Part shown: positions 26,896-35,511 of the stretch, one piece after another
Numbering within the stretch: position 1 is the stretch's first letter
Layout: every line of letters starts with the position of its first letter
Source of the DNA: Pseudomonadota bacterium
GTDB taxonomy: Bacteria; Pseudomonadota; Gammaproteobacteria; Burkholderiales; Thiobacillaceae
Assembly (NCBI GenBank): GCA_021783275.1
Contig: JAJXUA010000007.1
Coordinates: 1-42,076, forward strand
Reading direction: 5' to 3'
Length of the DNA: 42,076 bases
Notes under the pieces: generated by a model
Seen by the model: the letters and a program-made list of their open reading frames with translations, nothing else
Databases searched by the model: none
Told to the model about the DNA's origin: nothing
Program-made: the position numbers and the translations under genes

Positions 26896-28637
26896 CACGC
26901 GCCGCCTTTCGTAACAGCCGGACGCGGCGGCGTGCCCTGCGTCAGCTTGGTGGTGGTTTCCGGCGCATCAGGCGGCAGCGCCAGCTGCCGCAAGCTGGCC
27001 GCCATGACCTGCGCAAACACCGGGCCCGCCACGCTGCCGCCGTAATACACGCCATCGGAGGGCTCGTCGATGGCAACACCAATAATCAGGCGCGGATCGG
27101 ATGCCGGTGCCATGCCGATGAACGAAGACAAATAGCGGTCGGCGGCATAGCGTCCATCAACGAGCTTGTGCGCTGTCCCGGTTTTGCCGGCCACGCGGTA
27201 GCCCGGCACCCGGGTACGCAGGCCGGTCCCTCCTTCCTGTGTCACCGCTTCCATCATGGCGCGTACTTCGCGTGCCACCGCGGGTGAAAACACCCGGGTG
27301 CCGACGATTTCCTGCGGCTCGCGTTTCAGGAACGACAGCGGCATGACTTCGCCGTCGTTGGCAAACGCCATATACGCCCGGGCCAGTTGCAGCAGGCTGA
27401 CCGACAGACCGTAGCCATACGCCATGGTGGCGTGCTCGACCGGCTTCCAGGAGCTAGCATCGCGCAGGCGACCGGCGGTTTCACCGGGAAAGCCGGAGCC
27501 CGGCAGTTCACCAAACCCGGAGCGGTGCAGCACATCCCAATACTGCTGCGGTGTCAGCGACATGGCCAGTTTGACGGCACCGACGTTGCTGGATTTCTGG
27601 ATGATTTCGGTCACTGTCATGCGCGGATGCGGATGCACATCGCGCACCAGTTTGCTGCCCACTCGCCAGGTTTCCGGCGTGTCGATGATGCTGTCGGGGT
27701 GATACAGCCCGCGCTCCAGCACGGCGGCGGCCACAAAGGGCTTGATGGTCGACCCCGGTTCGAAGGTGTCGATCACGGCGCGATTGCGCATCGGCTGCGG
27801 CTTGTAGTTCCGCCGGTTGTTGGGATTGAAATCGGGCTGATTGGCGAGCGCGAGGATTTCTCCGGTCTTCGCATCCAGCACCACGATGCTGCCGCCCTTG
27901 GCCTTGTGCAGGGCAATCGCCGCGGCCAGCTCGCGATGCGCGAGATACTGGATTTTCAAGTCCAGCGACAGCGCCAGATTGCCGCCCATCTGCGCGGTCT
28001 TGATCGGCGCAAGATCACGGATCGTGTCACCACGACGGTCACGCTGGATATGCCGCTCGCCCTCGCGTCCGGCCAGCCAGTCCTGGTAGGCGCGCTCGAC
28101 GCCTTCCTGACCGAGATCGTCGATATTGGTAAAACCCACCACATGCGCGGCAACCGCCCCCGCCGGATAGTAGCGACGAAATTCCCGCCGCAAATGCAGG
28201 CCGGGCAAGCCCATGGCGGTAATCCGCATGGCCTGGGCAGGCGTCACCGGGCGCTTGACATTGAATTCGCCACGCGTTTTGCGCGCCAGTTTTTTATCCA
28301 GCTCCTGACGCGGCATGTTCAGTGTCCGGGCCAGCACACTGCGCTGGTTATCCGTCAGCCGCATATCGGCTGGACGTGCCCACAGGGATTCCACCGGCGT
28401 GCTGATCGCCAGCAACTGGCCATGCCGGTCGGACACCTGGCCGCGATGCGCTGGCAGCGTGAGGTTGCGATTGGCGACGGCATCACCTTTTCCCTGCAGG
28501 TAATCGGTATTGATGCCTTGCAGATAAAACGCCCGTGCGCCCACCACTACGAAGCCCGCGATCAGCAACCCGGCGACTGTCGCCATGCGCCAGGGCGCGA
28601 GGTTGAGTTTCAGCAGCTTGTGCGCGGGATAACTCAT
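26895..28637 (-). CDS. ftsI: FtsI (PBP3), septal peptidoglycan transpeptidase
   Basis: Class B penicillin-binding protein that cross-links septal peptidoglycan in the periplasm; 580 residues. A short cytoplasmic N-terminus and one membrane helix (about 17-37) precede the pedestal domain (LPAHRGQVSDRHG, RRYYPAGAVAAHVVGF). The transpeptidase domain has the nucleophile SxxK in EPGSTIKPF (Ser296, Lys299), the SSN motif (349-351) and KTGTAHK (from 485). The C-terminus is Pro/Thr-rich and likely flexible. ATGA overlap with ftsL upstream and TGATG with murE downstream. Confidence 0.99.
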   Translation of the reverse strand: MSYPAHKLLKLNLAPWRMATVAGLLIAGFVVVGARAFYLQGINTDYLQGKGDAVANRNLTLPAHRGQVSDRHGQLLAISTPVESLWARPADMRLTDNQRSVLARTLNMPRQELDKKLARKTRGEFNVKRPVTPAQAMRITAMGLPGLHLRREFRRYYPAGAVAAHVVGFTNIDDLGQEGVERAYQDWLAGREGERHIQRDRRGDTIRDLAPIKTAQMGGNLALSLDLKIQYLAHRELAAAIALHKAKGGSIVVLDAKTGEILALANQPDFNPNNRRNYKPQPMRNRAVIDTFEPGSTIKPFVAAAVLERGLYHPDSIIDTPETWRVGSKLVRDVHPHPRMTVTEIIQKSSNVGAVKLAMSLTPQQYWDVLHRSGFGELPGSGFPGETAGRLRDASSWKPVEHATMAYGYGLSVSLLQLARAYMAFANDGEVMPLSFLKREPQEIVGTRVFSPAVAREVRAMMEAVTQEGGTGLRTRVPGYRVAGKTGTAHKLVDGRYAADRYLSSFIGMAPASDPRLIIGVAIDEPSDGVYYGGSVAGPVFAQVMAASLRQLALPPDAPETTTKLTQGTPPRPAVTKGGA

Positions 28638-28942
28638 GGCGTGCGCTCCTGTGCCGCTGATCCGGCACGCGGGCGATCCGGCATCAGGGTCTCAACGCGC
28701 AGCCGCTCCGGCGCCAGCGACACCAGACCCAATTGACGCCGCGCCAGCATATCGACCCGTGCGGGGTTGACCCAGGTGCTCTGCTCCAGTTGCAGTCGCC
28801 CCCATTGTTCGTCGAGCACACGCGCCTCTTTTTTCAGCCGCTCCAGTTCGACAAAATACGTACGCGCACGGTGCTGGGACTGGATCACCGCCAGCGCGCA
28901 CAACACCAGCAGGGCGACCAGCACCGCATTGACCCGGATCAC
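28634..28942 (-). CDS. ftsL: FtsL, divisome protein
   Basis: Small bitopic protein that pairs with FtsB and FtsQ and helps activate FtsWI. It has 102 residues, with a membrane helix at about 4-20 followed by a coiled-coil-like segment ([28 protein letters not shown]) and the conserved [11 protein letters not shown] region. The start is GTG in a GTGA overlap with the rsmH stop, and its own stop overlaps ftsI as ATGA. FtsL is poorly conserved, so position between rsmH and ftsI carries much of the call. Confidence 0.95.
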   Translation of the reverse strand: MIRVNAVLVALLVLCALAVIQSQHRARTYFVELERLKKEARVLDEQWGRLQLEQSTWVNPARVDMLARRQLGLVSLAPERLRVETLMPDRPRAGSAAQERTP

Positions 28943-29865
28943 GCGACCACCTCGGCGATCCGCAACACGGCACTGCGCGCACGGGGATTGGCGGCAATTT
29001 CAGCCTCACTGGCGTGATGGGCTCCGCCGATGCGCTTGAGGCGACCCGGTTTGAGCATGGCCGCCGGAATGGGCAAACGCGGCGGAGCCTGTTCGCCGAG
29101 CGATTCGTCACGCATGAAACGCTTGACGATGCGGTCTTCCAGCGAATGGAAGCTGATCACCGCCAGGCGCCCACCGGGCCGCAGCACATCGACACACTGG
29201 GGCAGCACGGCGCTCAATTCTTCCAGTTCGCGGTTGAGATAAATCCGTATAGCCTGAAAACTGCGCGTCGCCGGGTGTTGTCCCGGTTCGCGCCGTTTAA
29301 CCGCAGCAGCGATGACGCCCGCCAGCTGGAGGGTCGTGGTGACGGGCTGGATTTGCCGTGCCGCAACAAGCGCGCGCGCAATCGATTTAGCAAACCGCTC
29401 TTCGCCGTAGGTGCGTATGACTTCACTGATCTCCCCTTCTGCAGCCGTTGCCAGCCAGTCCGCTGCCGACAGGCCACTCCCCGGATCCATGCGCATATCC
29501 AGAGGCGCATCCCATCGAAAACTGAACCCGCGCTGCGCGTCGTCGAGTTGCGGCGACGACACACCGATATCCAGCAATACCCCGTCCACCTGCTCCACCC
29601 CTGCGTCTTTCAGCACCGCTGCCAGTCGCGAAAAAGGACTCTGCACCAGCGTCAGGCGATCATCCTTCAGCAGCGCGCCCGCGCGGATGGCATCGGGATC
29701 GCGATCCAGCGCGATCAGCCGCCCCCGCGCACCCAGCTGCGCCAGAATCAGGCGGGTGTGGCCGCCGCGCCCGAAGGTGGCATCGACGTACACCCCCTCT
29801 GCCCGGATCGCCAGCGCGGCCACCGCCTCCTGTGCCAGCACCGGCACATGGGCGGCGGCCGTCAC
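28939..29865 (-). CDS. rsmH: RsmH (MraW), 16S rRNA m4C1402 methyltransferase
   Basis: SAM-dependent methyltransferase modifying N4 of C1402 in 16S rRNA, near the decoding centre. It has 308 residues from a GTG start that overlaps the mraZ stop (GTGA); the frame stays open upstream across mraZ, but that part is antifunctional shadow. Motifs are [13 protein letters not shown], the SAM-binding [53 protein letters not shown] and [14 protein letters not shown]. RsmI, which adds the 2'-O-methyl group to the same C1402, is encoded nearby at 32621-33496. Confidence 0.98.
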   Translation of the reverse strand: MTAAAHVPVLAQEAVAALAIRAEGVYVDATFGRGGHTRLILAQLGARGRLIALDRDPDAIRAGALLKDDRLTLVQSPFSRLAAVLKDAGVEQVDGVLLDIGVSSPQLDDAQRGFSFRWDAPLDMRMDPGSGLSAADWLATAAEGEISEVIRTYGEERFAKSIARALVAARQIQPVTTTLQLAGVIAAAVKRREPGQHPATRSFQAIRIYLNRELEELSAVLPQCVDVLRPGGRLAVISFHSLEDRIVKRFMRDESLGEQAPPRLPIPAAMLKPGRLKRIGGAHHASEAEIAANPRARSAVLRIAEVVA

Positions 29866-30311
29866 AACGTAAAACCCTCCAGCTCGAGCGGCAGCGTATC
29901 GGTGCTGTTGTAGGCCAGTGCCTCGGTCATGCGAGCACTCCAGCGTGCCTCGTTCCACAACTCGATCTTGTTGCCCTGCCCCACCATCACCACGCTTTTT
30001 TCCAGATCGGCAAACTGGCGCAGCATGGGCGGCAGCAGCACGCGCCCGGCGCTGTCCATGTCGGTGTCGTGCGCATAACCAATGAGCAATTGTTTGAGAC
30101 TGCGGGTATGGGGATTGAAGTCGGACAGCCCGTTGAGCTTTTTTTCGATCGGCTCCCATTCGGGCAGGGGATACAGCAGCAGACACTGGCCGGGGTCAGC
30201 GGTTACCACCACCCGCCCGGCGCCGTTCACCAGCAGGGCGTCACGATAGCGCGCCGGCACTCCAAGCCGGTTCTTGCTATCCAGACTGACTGTGACCGCC
30301 CCCCGAAACAT
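29862..30311 (-). CDS. mraZ: MraZ, transcriptional regulator of the dcw cluster
   Basis: DNA-binding protein with a double AbrB-like fold that in other bacteria binds repeats in its own promoter and represses the dcw operon. It has 149 residues from [23 protein letters not shown]; the open frame before it is leader sequence. The two fold halves are visible ([18 protein letters not shown] near the start and [18 protein letters not shown] near residue 90). It is first in the cluster and overlaps rsmH by GTGA. Four phased GTGG repeats lie in its leader, just downstream of the promoter, which fits autoregulation. Confidence 0.98.
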   Translation of the reverse strand: MFRGAVTVSLDSKNRLGVPARYRDALLVNGAGRVVVTADPGQCLLLYPLPEWEPIEKKLNGLSDFNPHTRSLKQLLIGYAHDTDMDSAGRVLLPPMLRQFADLEKSVVMVGQGNKIELWNEARWSARMTEALAYNSTDTLPLELEGFTL

Positions 30312-30353
30312 GCTTTTCCCTGTGTCCGCTATGCCATGTGACTGGACGCAGGA

Positions 30354-30393
30354 TGTCTCCCACAATTTCCCACCAATCACCACCTAGCCCCAC
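30354..30393 (-). promoter_or_regulatory. MraZ operator: four 10-bp GTGG repeats
   Basis: Read on the minus strand, four adjoining 10-bp units begin with GTGG: GTGGGGCTAG, GTGGTGATTG, GTGGGAAATT and GTGGGAGACA. One-turn phasing of a GTGG core is how MraZ boxes are described in E. coli and other bacteria. The first unit overlaps the last bases of the -10 element and the rest cover the start of transcription, so bound MraZ would block the promoter. Binding is inferred. Confidence 0.88.
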
Positions 30394-30420
30394 TATAGGG
30401 GATAGATTTTAGGTGGTCAA
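30392..30420 (-). promoter_or_regulatory. sigma-70-type promoter of the dcw cluster
   Basis: On the minus strand TTGACC (30420-30415) and TATAGT (30397-30392) are spaced by exactly 17 bp, each with five of six consensus bases. Transcription would start near 30385, inside the MraZ repeats, about 75 nt before the mraZ ATG. It is the only strong promoter I see serving the cluster. Confidence 0.85.
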
Positions 30421-30434
30421 GAAGTTGACGTAAA

Positions 30435-30467
30435 AAAACCCCTATGTCTCAAAGACTTAGGGGTTTT
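30435..30467 (-). terminator. intrinsic terminator downstream of rnpB
   Basis: A stem of ten pairs (AAAACCCCTA with TAGGGGTTTT), one T-T mismatch, four more pairs and a CAA loop. On the minus strand it is followed by a run of seven T in total, so it should end transcripts coming from rnpB before the mraZ promoter. The plus-strand side also has TTTTGTTT, so it may work in both directions. It lies about 100 nt past the mature rnpB 3' end. Confidence 0.85.
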
Positions 30468-30473
30468 GTTTGC

Positions 30474-30482
30474 TGTGGATAA
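30474..30482 (-). promoter_or_regulatory. single perfect DnaA box
   Basis: TTATCCACA on the minus strand matches the high-affinity DnaA consensus at all nine positions. It lies in an AT-rich segment between the rnpB terminator and the rnpB 3' end, about 55 bp upstream of the dcw -35 element. No further box is nearby, so this is not an origin; it may titrate DnaA or be fortuitous. Confidence 0.5.
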
Positions 30483-30566
30483 GTTTGTTGAAAAACCTGA
30501 GCTTAGCGATATTTTCTACTTAAAAAATTAGAATCAATCGCTAACTACATGAATAACAAAAGAAGT

Positions 30567-30885
30567 GGGAAAGTCGGCCGATAAGCCGGGTTCTGTCGTG
30601 GACAACCATTCCTCTAGGCCGGCCATTGCTGACCGGCTCGAGCCACCTACCCGCAGACTCAGCGAGCCGCTTCATCGTCTGCCTATTTGGTGTTGCTCCG
30701 GATGGAGGTTACCGCGTTTCACCGTAACTGAATACGCTCGTCTCTGTGGCCCTGTTCCTCGCCTTGGGTCGGCCGCCTTGCGGCGGCAAACTTGCTGCGT
30801 ACGGCCGTTAGCCGTCATCCTGCTCTATGGAGCCCGGACTTTCCTCTCCCATTTGCATGGCAGCGGTTGTCTGACCGGCTTTCCC
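30567..30885 (-). ncRNA. rnpB: RNase P RNA (class A)
   Basis: Catalytic RNA of RNase P, which removes 5' leaders from tRNA precursors. Recognised on the minus strand by the two universally conserved halves of the P4 core: GAGGAAAGTCCGGGCTC (30846-30830) near the 5' end and ACAGAACCCGGCTTATCG (30596-30579) near the 3' end. Between them are CAGGATGACGGCTAACGGCC, GAGCGTATTCAGTTACGG-like and GGTGAAACGCGGTAACC segments. Ends are estimated from the pairing of the GCCGGTCAG and CGGCC terminal segments and from the promoter; the about 319-nt length is slightly short for the class. Location just upstream of mraZ is also known in other proteobacteria. Confidence 0.95.
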
Positions 30886-30891
30886 TAACGC

Positions 30892-30919
30892 ATTATAAAC
30901 TTTGCCTTGCATGTGTCGG
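30892..30919 (-). promoter_or_regulatory. rnpB promoter
   Basis: Minus-strand TATAAT (30897-30892) perfectly matches the -10 consensus; CCGACA (30919-30914) at 16-bp spacing is a four-of-six -35. A start at about 30885 gives an RNA beginning GGGAAAGCC, as expected for the 5' end of RNase P RNA. It is divergent from the gene at 30979. Confidence 0.75.
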
Positions 30920-30978
30920 CGGATTCGCTACAACACAGTCACAGGTCGGCAATATTTCGACCCCCTTGGAGAGGCATC

Positions 30979-31491
30979 ATGAGAAGACGCTTGTATTTCA
31001 TGGTCCCGGACGTTTCAAGCGCCCGCCGCATCCGTGACGAACTGCTGCTCGCCCGCATCGAAGACGGCAACATCCATGTGATGGCCAAAGACGGCACCCC
31101 TCTGGCCGGTCTGCACGAAGCCTCGATCCTGCAAAAAACCGATTTTGTTCATGGTGCCGAAACCGGCCTCGCAGTGGGCGGCGGCATCGGCATCCTCGCC
31201 GGTCTGGTGGCCGTGTTTTTCCCGCCGGCCGGAGTGGACATGCAGCTCGTCACCATCCTGGTGACCGCACTCATCGGTGCGGCCTTTGGTGCCTGGGTGG
31301 CCAGCATGGTCGCCAGCGCCATCCCCAACTCACGACTCAAGACATTTGAGTCTGGTATCGCCAACGGTCAGGTTCTGATGATGGCTGATGTGCCTTCCGG
31401 TCGCGTGGACGAAATCAAGAAACTGATCACCGCCCAGCATCCCGAAGCAATGAACTCTGGCATGGAGCCCACCATCCCCGCGTTCCCTTAA
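30979..31491 (+). CDS. DUF1269-type membrane protein
   Basis: A 170-residue protein resembling the DUF1269 family. A soluble N-terminus (MRRRLYFMVPDVSSARRIRDELL) is followed by two hydrophobic, glycine-rich segments at about 60-83 (GLAVGGGIGILAGLVAVFF) and 90-115, then a soluble C-terminal part with a ferredoxin-like feel (VLMMADVPSGRVDEIKKLI). Such proteins are seen in stress-related contexts, but no function is established. The start is fixed by GGAGAGG 6 nt before the ATG; the frame is open further upstream into the promoter of rnpB. It ends before a strong hairpin shared with convergent pyrC. Confidence 0.85.
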   Translation: MRRRLYFMVPDVSSARRIRDELLLARIEDGNIHVMAKDGTPLAGLHEASILQKTDFVHGAETGLAVGGGIGILAGLVAVFFPPAGVDMQLVTILVTALIGAAFGAWVASMVASAIPNSRLKTFESGIANGQVLMMADVPSGRVDEIKKLITAQHPEAMNSGMEPTIPAFP

Positions 31492-31552
31492 CCCCCTCCT
31501 CACGCGCGGCGCAACACCGCGCGACCCTGGAAGCGCCGGCTGGCTTCCGACC

Positions 31553-31579
31553 ACGGCAGACGACAGTATCGTCTGCCGT
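31553..31579. terminator. hairpin between convergent genes
   Basis: A perfect 11-bp stem (ACGGCAGACGA with TCGTCTGCCGT) and a five-base loop lie 8 nt from the pyrC stop and 61 nt past the DUF1269 stop. On the plus strand it is followed by ATTTAT, a weak U-tract; on the minus strand there is none. It probably ends the plus-strand transcript and may protect the pyrC mRNA 3' end. Confidence 0.65.
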
Positions 31580-31586
31580 ATTTATG

Positions 31587-32624
31587 TCAACGCTGCACGC
31601 GCCAGGCGATGGTTTCACCCGCACGCAGGGGCACGAGTTGTGCATCGCCCAATCCCAGACTTTGCGGCACAGTCCAGCTTTCACGCCGCAAGCTGATCGT
31701 GTCGGTATTGCGCGGCAGTCCGTAGAAGTCTGCCCCGTAAAAACTGGCGAAGGCTTCGAGTTTGTCGAGCGCGCCTGCGGCCTCAAACACTTCGGCATAC
31801 AGTTCAATGGCAGCATGCGCCGTGTAGATCCCGGCACAACCGCACGACGATTCTTTTGCACCGACGGCATGGGGAGCGGAGTCCGTGCCGAGAAAAAACT
31901 TGGGGTTGCCGGAAGTGGCCGCTTCAACCAGCGCACGACGGTGCGATTCGCGTTTCAGGATCGGCAGGCAGTAGTAGTGCGGACGGATGCCGCCCCGAAA
32001 CATGGCATTGCGGTTGTACAGCAGGTGATGCACGGTAATCGTTGCCGCAATATTGGCGGGCGCACGTGCCACGAACTCGGCAGCCTGACGGGTGGTGATG
32101 TGTTCGAGCACGATTTTCAGGCGCGGAAAATCTCTCATCAACTGCGACAGATGGCGTTCAATGAATACCGCTTCGCGGTCGAACACATCCACGTCGGCAT
32201 CGACGACTTCACCGTGCAGCAACAGCGGCAGGCCGGTTTCCTCCATCGCGGCGATGGCGGGATAGGCCCGGCGTAAATCGGTGACACCGGAATCGGAATT
32301 CGTCGTGGCACCCGCCGGGTAGTATTTCACCGCATGGACGAAGCCACTGACCTGCGCGCGGCGGATTTCGTCCGGCGGGGTATTGTCGGTGAGGTAAAGC
32401 ACCATCAGTGGCTGGAAATTCCATCCCGCAGGCACGGCAGCCTGCAAACGGTCGCGGTACGCCGCCGCACCGTCAACCGTCACCACAGGCGGCTTGAGAT
32501 TGGGCATGGCAATTGCGCGGGCAAAGACGCGTGCGGTATGCGGCAATACGCTCTGCATCACCGCGCCATCGCGGAAATGAATGTGCCAGTCGTCGGGCCG
32601 GGTGATCGTCAGGGTGTCAGTCAT
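31587..32624 (-). CDS. pyrC: PyrC, dihydroorotase
   Basis: Zinc amidohydrolase cyclising carbamoyl-aspartate to dihydroorotate in pyrimidine synthesis. The 345-residue length and start [20 protein letters not shown] fit the E. coli-type (class II) enzyme. Metal ligands are His14 and His16 (HIH), the carboxylated Lys100 in [12 protein letters not shown], His137 (LLLHGEV), His175 (LEHITT) and Asp248 (LGTDSAPH). It overlaps the rsmI stop as ATGA, so the two are translated together although functionally unrelated. Confidence 0.98.
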   Translation of the reverse strand: MTDTLTITRPDDWHIHFRDGAVMQSVLPHTARVFARAIAMPNLKPPVVTVDGAAAYRDRLQAAVPAGWNFQPLMVLYLTDNTPPDEIRRAQVSGFVHAVKYYPAGATTNSDSGVTDLRRAYPAIAAMEETGLPLLLHGEVVDADVDVFDREAVFIERHLSQLMRDFPRLKIVLEHITTRQAAEFVARAPANIAATITVHHLLYNRNAMFRGGIRPHYYCLPILKRESHRRALVEAATSGNPKFFLGTDSAPHAVGAKESSCGCAGIYTAHAAIELYAEVFEAAGALDKLEAFASFYGADFYGLPRNTDTISLRRESWTVPQSLGLGDAQLVPLRAGETIAWRVQR

Positions 32625-33496
32625 GATGCGGCGGAATCCGGTTTGCGGGCGAGGGACATTTGATACAGCTCGGCTTTGGATCGCCCGGTTATTTTAGCCG
32701 CGAGCTTGGCTGCCAGCGTGGGCGGCAAGGCGTTTGCCAGCACATCGAATACGCGCATGGCTTCACTGTCCACCGCCATCGCCGCTGCGGTCGGCGGATG
32801 CACAATGACGACGAACTCGCCACGCACATTGTTCGCGTCAGCCGCCAGCCAGGCGGGCGCGTCGGCCAGCGGCAGGGTCAGGATATGCTCGAATTTTTTG
32901 GTGATTTCGCGTGCCACCGTCACCCGCCGGGTGCTGTCCAGCACGGCGGCCATGTCGGCCACGGTTTCCTCGATACGATGGGGCGCTTCATAGAACACCA
33001 GCGCAGCGGGCAGGCCAGCCAAGGTCTGTAACTGCGTGCGGCGTGCGCCGGACTTGGGCGGCAGAAAGCCCTGAAACAGCCATGAGCCGGATTCCATGCC
33101 CGCCACGGACAAGGCCGCCGTCACGGCCGACACACCCGGTATCGGCACGACGGCGAGCCCCGCCGCTTGCACCGCAGCAACCAGCCGTGCGCCGGGATCG
33201 GAAATCGCGGGCGTACCGGCATCCGACACATAGGCCACGGCCTCTCCCGCAGCGATCCAGGCAATGACCTTGTGAGCGGCTTCGCGTTCGTTATGCTCGC
33301 GTATCGATACCATCGGTCTGGCCAGATTGAAATGCGCCAGCAACTGGCCGGAAACCCGGGTGTCTTCCGCCGCCACCCGATCCACCTGCCCCAGGATTTC
33401 CAGCGCCCGCAGGGTGATGTCACCCAGATTGCCGATAGGGGTGGCCACAATATAAAGCGCGGGTGGCAGACGGGTATGATGGGGCGATTCATTCAT
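32621..33496 (-). CDS. rsmI: RsmI, 16S rRNA 2'-O-methyltransferase (C1402)
   Basis: SAM-dependent tetrapyrrole-methylase-fold enzyme that methylates the ribose of C1402 in 16S rRNA, completing the modification begun by RsmH. It has 291 residues from [22 protein letters not shown]; the upstream open frame is antisense to yraN and gmhA. Motifs are [67 protein letters not shown] and [12 protein letters not shown]. The short C-terminal segment ([16 protein letters not shown]) is the family's usual tail. It is divergent from yraN across 18 nt, so their promoters overlap each other's 5' ends. Confidence 0.98.
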   Translation of the reverse strand: MNESPHHTRLPPALYIVATPIGNLGDITLRALEILGQVDRVAAEDTRVSGQLLAHFNLARPMVSIREHNEREAAHKVIAWIAAGEAVAYVSDAGTPAISDPGARLVAAVQAAGLAVVPIPGVSAVTAALSVAGMESGSWLFQGFLPPKSGARRTQLQTLAGLPAALVFYEAPHRIEETVADMAAVLDSTRRVTVAREITKKFEHILTLPLADAPAWLAADANNVRGEFVVIVHPPTAAAMAVDSEAMRVFDVLANALPPTLAAKLAAKITGRSKAELYQMSLARKPDSAAS

Positions 33497-33514
33497 GAGC
33501 CCACATTGTCGCAG

Positions 33515-33865
33515 ATGTTGAAAACCCTGCTCGGGCAATCCGCCGAGGCACGTGCCGAAGCATTTCTCAAACGCCAGGGCTTGCAGGCGGTGACACGCAA
33601 CTGGCGCTGTCGCTTTGGCGAGATTGATCTGGTCATGCGCGATGGCACGACGCTGGTATTCATCGAAGTCCGTCTGCGCAGCCGCGCCGATTTTGGCGAT
33701 GCCGCCGCGAGCGTCACGCCTGCCAAACAGCAACGCCTGCTCGCTGCAGCGCGCCTGTATCTGTCTGCGCTGAAAACCCTGCCGCCGTGCCGCTTCGACG
33801 TGGTGGCGTATTCGGACGACACAACCCCGCTGTGGTTCAAAAACGCATTCGACGATATGGGATAA
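33515..33865 (+). CDS. yraN: YraN/UPF0102 family nuclease-like protein
   Basis: A 116-residue protein of the UPF0102 (YraN) family, which has a Holliday-junction-resolvase/endonuclease-like fold; the cellular role is unsettled. The signature is complete: [66 protein letters not shown] and CRFDVVAY. The Glu-Ile-Asp and Glu-Val-Arg elements fit the nuclease metal site, with Arg where Lys is common. The ATG at 33515 is chosen by family alignment. It opens a plus-strand operon and is divergent from rsmI, the E. coli yraL-yraN-diaA-yraP order, but without a gene for LpoA (YraM). Confidence 0.93.
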   Translation: MLKTLLGQSAEARAEAFLKRQGLQAVTRNWRCRFGEIDLVMRDGTTLVFIEVRLRSRADFGDAAASVTPAKQQRLLAAARLYLSALKTLPPCRFDVVAYSDDTTPLWFKNAFDDMG

Positions 33866-33872
33866 TCGCGCC

Positions 33873-34466
33873 ATGTCTCTAAGCGAAAGAATTTCCGGGC
33901 ATTTCAAGGCCTCGGCGCAGACCAAGCTGAATGCCGCCGCCGCCCTGACCCCGGTGATCGAAGCAGCCGCCCGATTGATGGTGCATACCCTGACACAGGG
34001 TGGCAAGATCATGGCGTGCGGCAATGGCGGATCAGCGGCCGACGCACAGCATTTTGCTTCCGAAATGGTCAACCGTTTCGAACAGGAACGCCCCGGCCTG
34101 GCGGCCATTGCCCTGACGACCGACACGTCCACGCTGACCTCGATTGCCAACGACTATGCCTACGAGCAGGTGTTCGCGCGACAGGTCAAAGCCCTGGGGC
34201 TGCCGGGCGACATCCTGCTGGCCATTTCCACCAGTGGCAATTCGCCCAGCATCCTGCAGGCCGTGATGGCCGCGCATACACGCGGCATGTCGGTCATCGC
34301 CCTGACCGGATTCAGCGGGGGCCGGCTGGCGGAACAACTGTCACACACCGACGTCTTCCTCTGCGTGCCCGCCGAATCCACGGCGCGCATACAGGAAGTC
34401 CACCTGCTGACCATCCATTGCCTGTGCGATGCGGTGGACAGCGTTTTACTGGGAGTTGAGGAATGA
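33873..34466 (+). CDS. gmhA: SIS-domain protein, phosphoheptose isomerase/DiaA type
   Basis: SIS-fold protein of 197 residues. GmhA turns sedoheptulose 7-phosphate into D-glycero-D-manno-heptose 7-phosphate for LPS core; the related DiaA binds DnaA. Much of the sequence ([52 protein letters not shown]) is closest to DiaA, and the gene order yraN-this-BON lipoprotein matches diaA in E. coli. Yet both GmhA catalytic residues are present: Glu64 (HFASEM) and His182 (LTIHCLC), which E. coli DiaA has lost. An adjacent rfaE2 supports an isomerase role. It may do both jobs. It lies seven bases after yraN and overlaps the next gene by ATGA. Confidence 0.9.
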   Translation: MSLSERISGHFKASAQTKLNAAAALTPVIEAAARLMVHTLTQGGKIMACGNGGSAADAQHFASEMVNRFEQERPGLAAIALTTDTSTLTSIANDYAYEQVFARQVKALGLPGDILLAISTSGNSPSILQAVMAAHTRGMSVIALTGFSGGRLAEQLSHTDVFLCVPAESTARIQEVHLLTIHCLCDAVDSVLLGVEE

Positions 34467-35035
34467 GCAAACTGATCTATATCGCACTGGCCGGACTGGC
34501 CTTTTCACAATTGCAGGGTTGTGCCACTGCCGTAGTGGGCGGTGCCGCCGTCGGTGCCTCGGTCGCACTGGATCGCCGCACTGCCGGCGTTTATGTCGGC
34601 GACCAGGAAATCGAACTGCGCGCAATGGTTCGTCTGCGCGAAAATTTTCCGCAAAAAACCGACAACATTTCTGCCACCAGCTACAACCGCCAGCTGCTGC
34701 TTACCGGGCAGGTTCCGGATGAAACCACCCGCAGTCGGGCGACCGATGTCGTCAAGGGGATCCCGGATGTGCGCACCGTGTTCAACGAACTCAGTGTGTC
34801 CGGTGTCACCTCGCTGACCTCGGACGCCAACGATGTGGCCCTGACCAGCAAGGTCAAGGCACGCATGTTCCGTGACGAGCGCGTACCCGGGATCAAGATC
34901 AAGGTCGTCACCGAGGCCGGTGTGGTGTATCTGATGGGTCTGGTGACCAGCACTGAAGCGGAGTTCGCCACCGAAATCGCACGCACCACCGCAGGTGTCG
35001 TCAAGGTCGTCACCTTGTTCGAATACATCAACTGA
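34463..35035 (+). CDS. dolP: BON-domain outer-membrane lipoprotein (DolP-like)
   Basis: Lipoprotein of 190 residues with signal peptide and lipobox LQGC (Cys20). Two BON domains follow, at about 45-115 (VRLRENFP...[24 protein letters not shown]) and 120-190 ([12 protein letters not shown]...[24 protein letters not shown]). DolP (YraP) supports outer-membrane integrity and binds anionic lipid near the division site in E. coli. The residue after Cys is Ala, which favours sorting to the outer membrane. ATGA overlap with gmhA, TGATG with rfaE2: tight operon. Confidence 0.93.
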   Translation: MSKLIYIALAGLAFSQLQGCATAVVGGAAVGASVALDRRTAGVYVGDQEIELRAMVRLRENFPQKTDNISATSYNRQLLLTGQVPDETTRSRATDVVKGIPDVRTVFNELSVSGVTSLTSDANDVALTSKVKARMFRDERVPGIKIKVVTEAGVVYLMGLVTSTEAEFATEIARTTAGVVKVVTLFEYIN

Positions 35036-35511
35036 TGGGGCCTTTGTTTGAACACAAGCTATGCCCACCCGCATTGCTGGCAGCGCGACTGGCTGACCTG
35101 CCACGCCCGCTGGTGTTCACCAACGGTTGTTTCGATATTCTGCATCGCGGCCATGTAACGTATCTGGCCGAGGCGCGCGCGCTGGGTGCCGCACTGCTGG
35201 TGGCGGTCAATTCAGATGCGTCGGTGCGCCGCCAGGGCAAGGGGGACGACCGCCCGATCAACCCGCTGGAAGATCGCATGGCACTGCTCGCCGCGCTGGA
35301 GTCCGTCTCGCTGGTGGTGGCCTTCGACACCGATACCCCGCTCGACCTCATCCGCGCGACCCACCCCGACGTGCTGGTCAAAGGCGGCGACTGGGCCATC
35401 CACCAGATCGTCGGCGCGCCCGAAGTCGAAAGTTGGGGCGGCACGGTCCATTCGATTCCGTTCCGGCACTCAACTTCGACCACCGCCTTGCTGGAGCGGA
35501 TACGCGCATGA
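35035..35511 (+). CDS. rfaE2: RfaE2, heptose 1-phosphate adenylyltransferase
   Basis: Cytoplasmic nucleotidyltransferase making ADP-heptose from heptose 1-phosphate and ATP for LPS inner core. The 158-residue protein corresponds only to the C-terminal domain of E. coli HldE; the kinase domain (RfaE1) must be encoded elsewhere, as in many betaproteobacteria. The signature [11 protein letters not shown] (30-40) contains the HxGH-type ATP site; [32 protein letters not shown] and [13 protein letters not shown] complete the family pattern. The ATG shares a base with the dolP stop (TGATG) and its stop overlaps ubiD by ATGA. Together with the gmhA-like gene it makes a partial ADP-heptose pathway. 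Confidence 0.96.
   Translation: MGPLFEHKLCPPALLAARLADLPRPLVFTNGCFDILHRGHVTYLAEARALGAALLVAVNSDASVRRQGKGDDRPINPLEDRMALLAALESVSLVVAFDTDTPLDLIRATHPDVLVKGGDWAIHQIVGAPEVESWGGTVHSIPFRHSTSTTALLERIRA

Noticed and set aside
30420-30566. Chromosome origin suggested by a DnaA box and AT-rich DNA
   Set aside because: There is a single box only, no dnaA, dnaN or gidA nearby and no repeated 13-mers.
30565-30888. A 107-codon frame across the rnpB region
   Set aside because: It is antisense to an RNase P RNA gene with strong sequence signatures.
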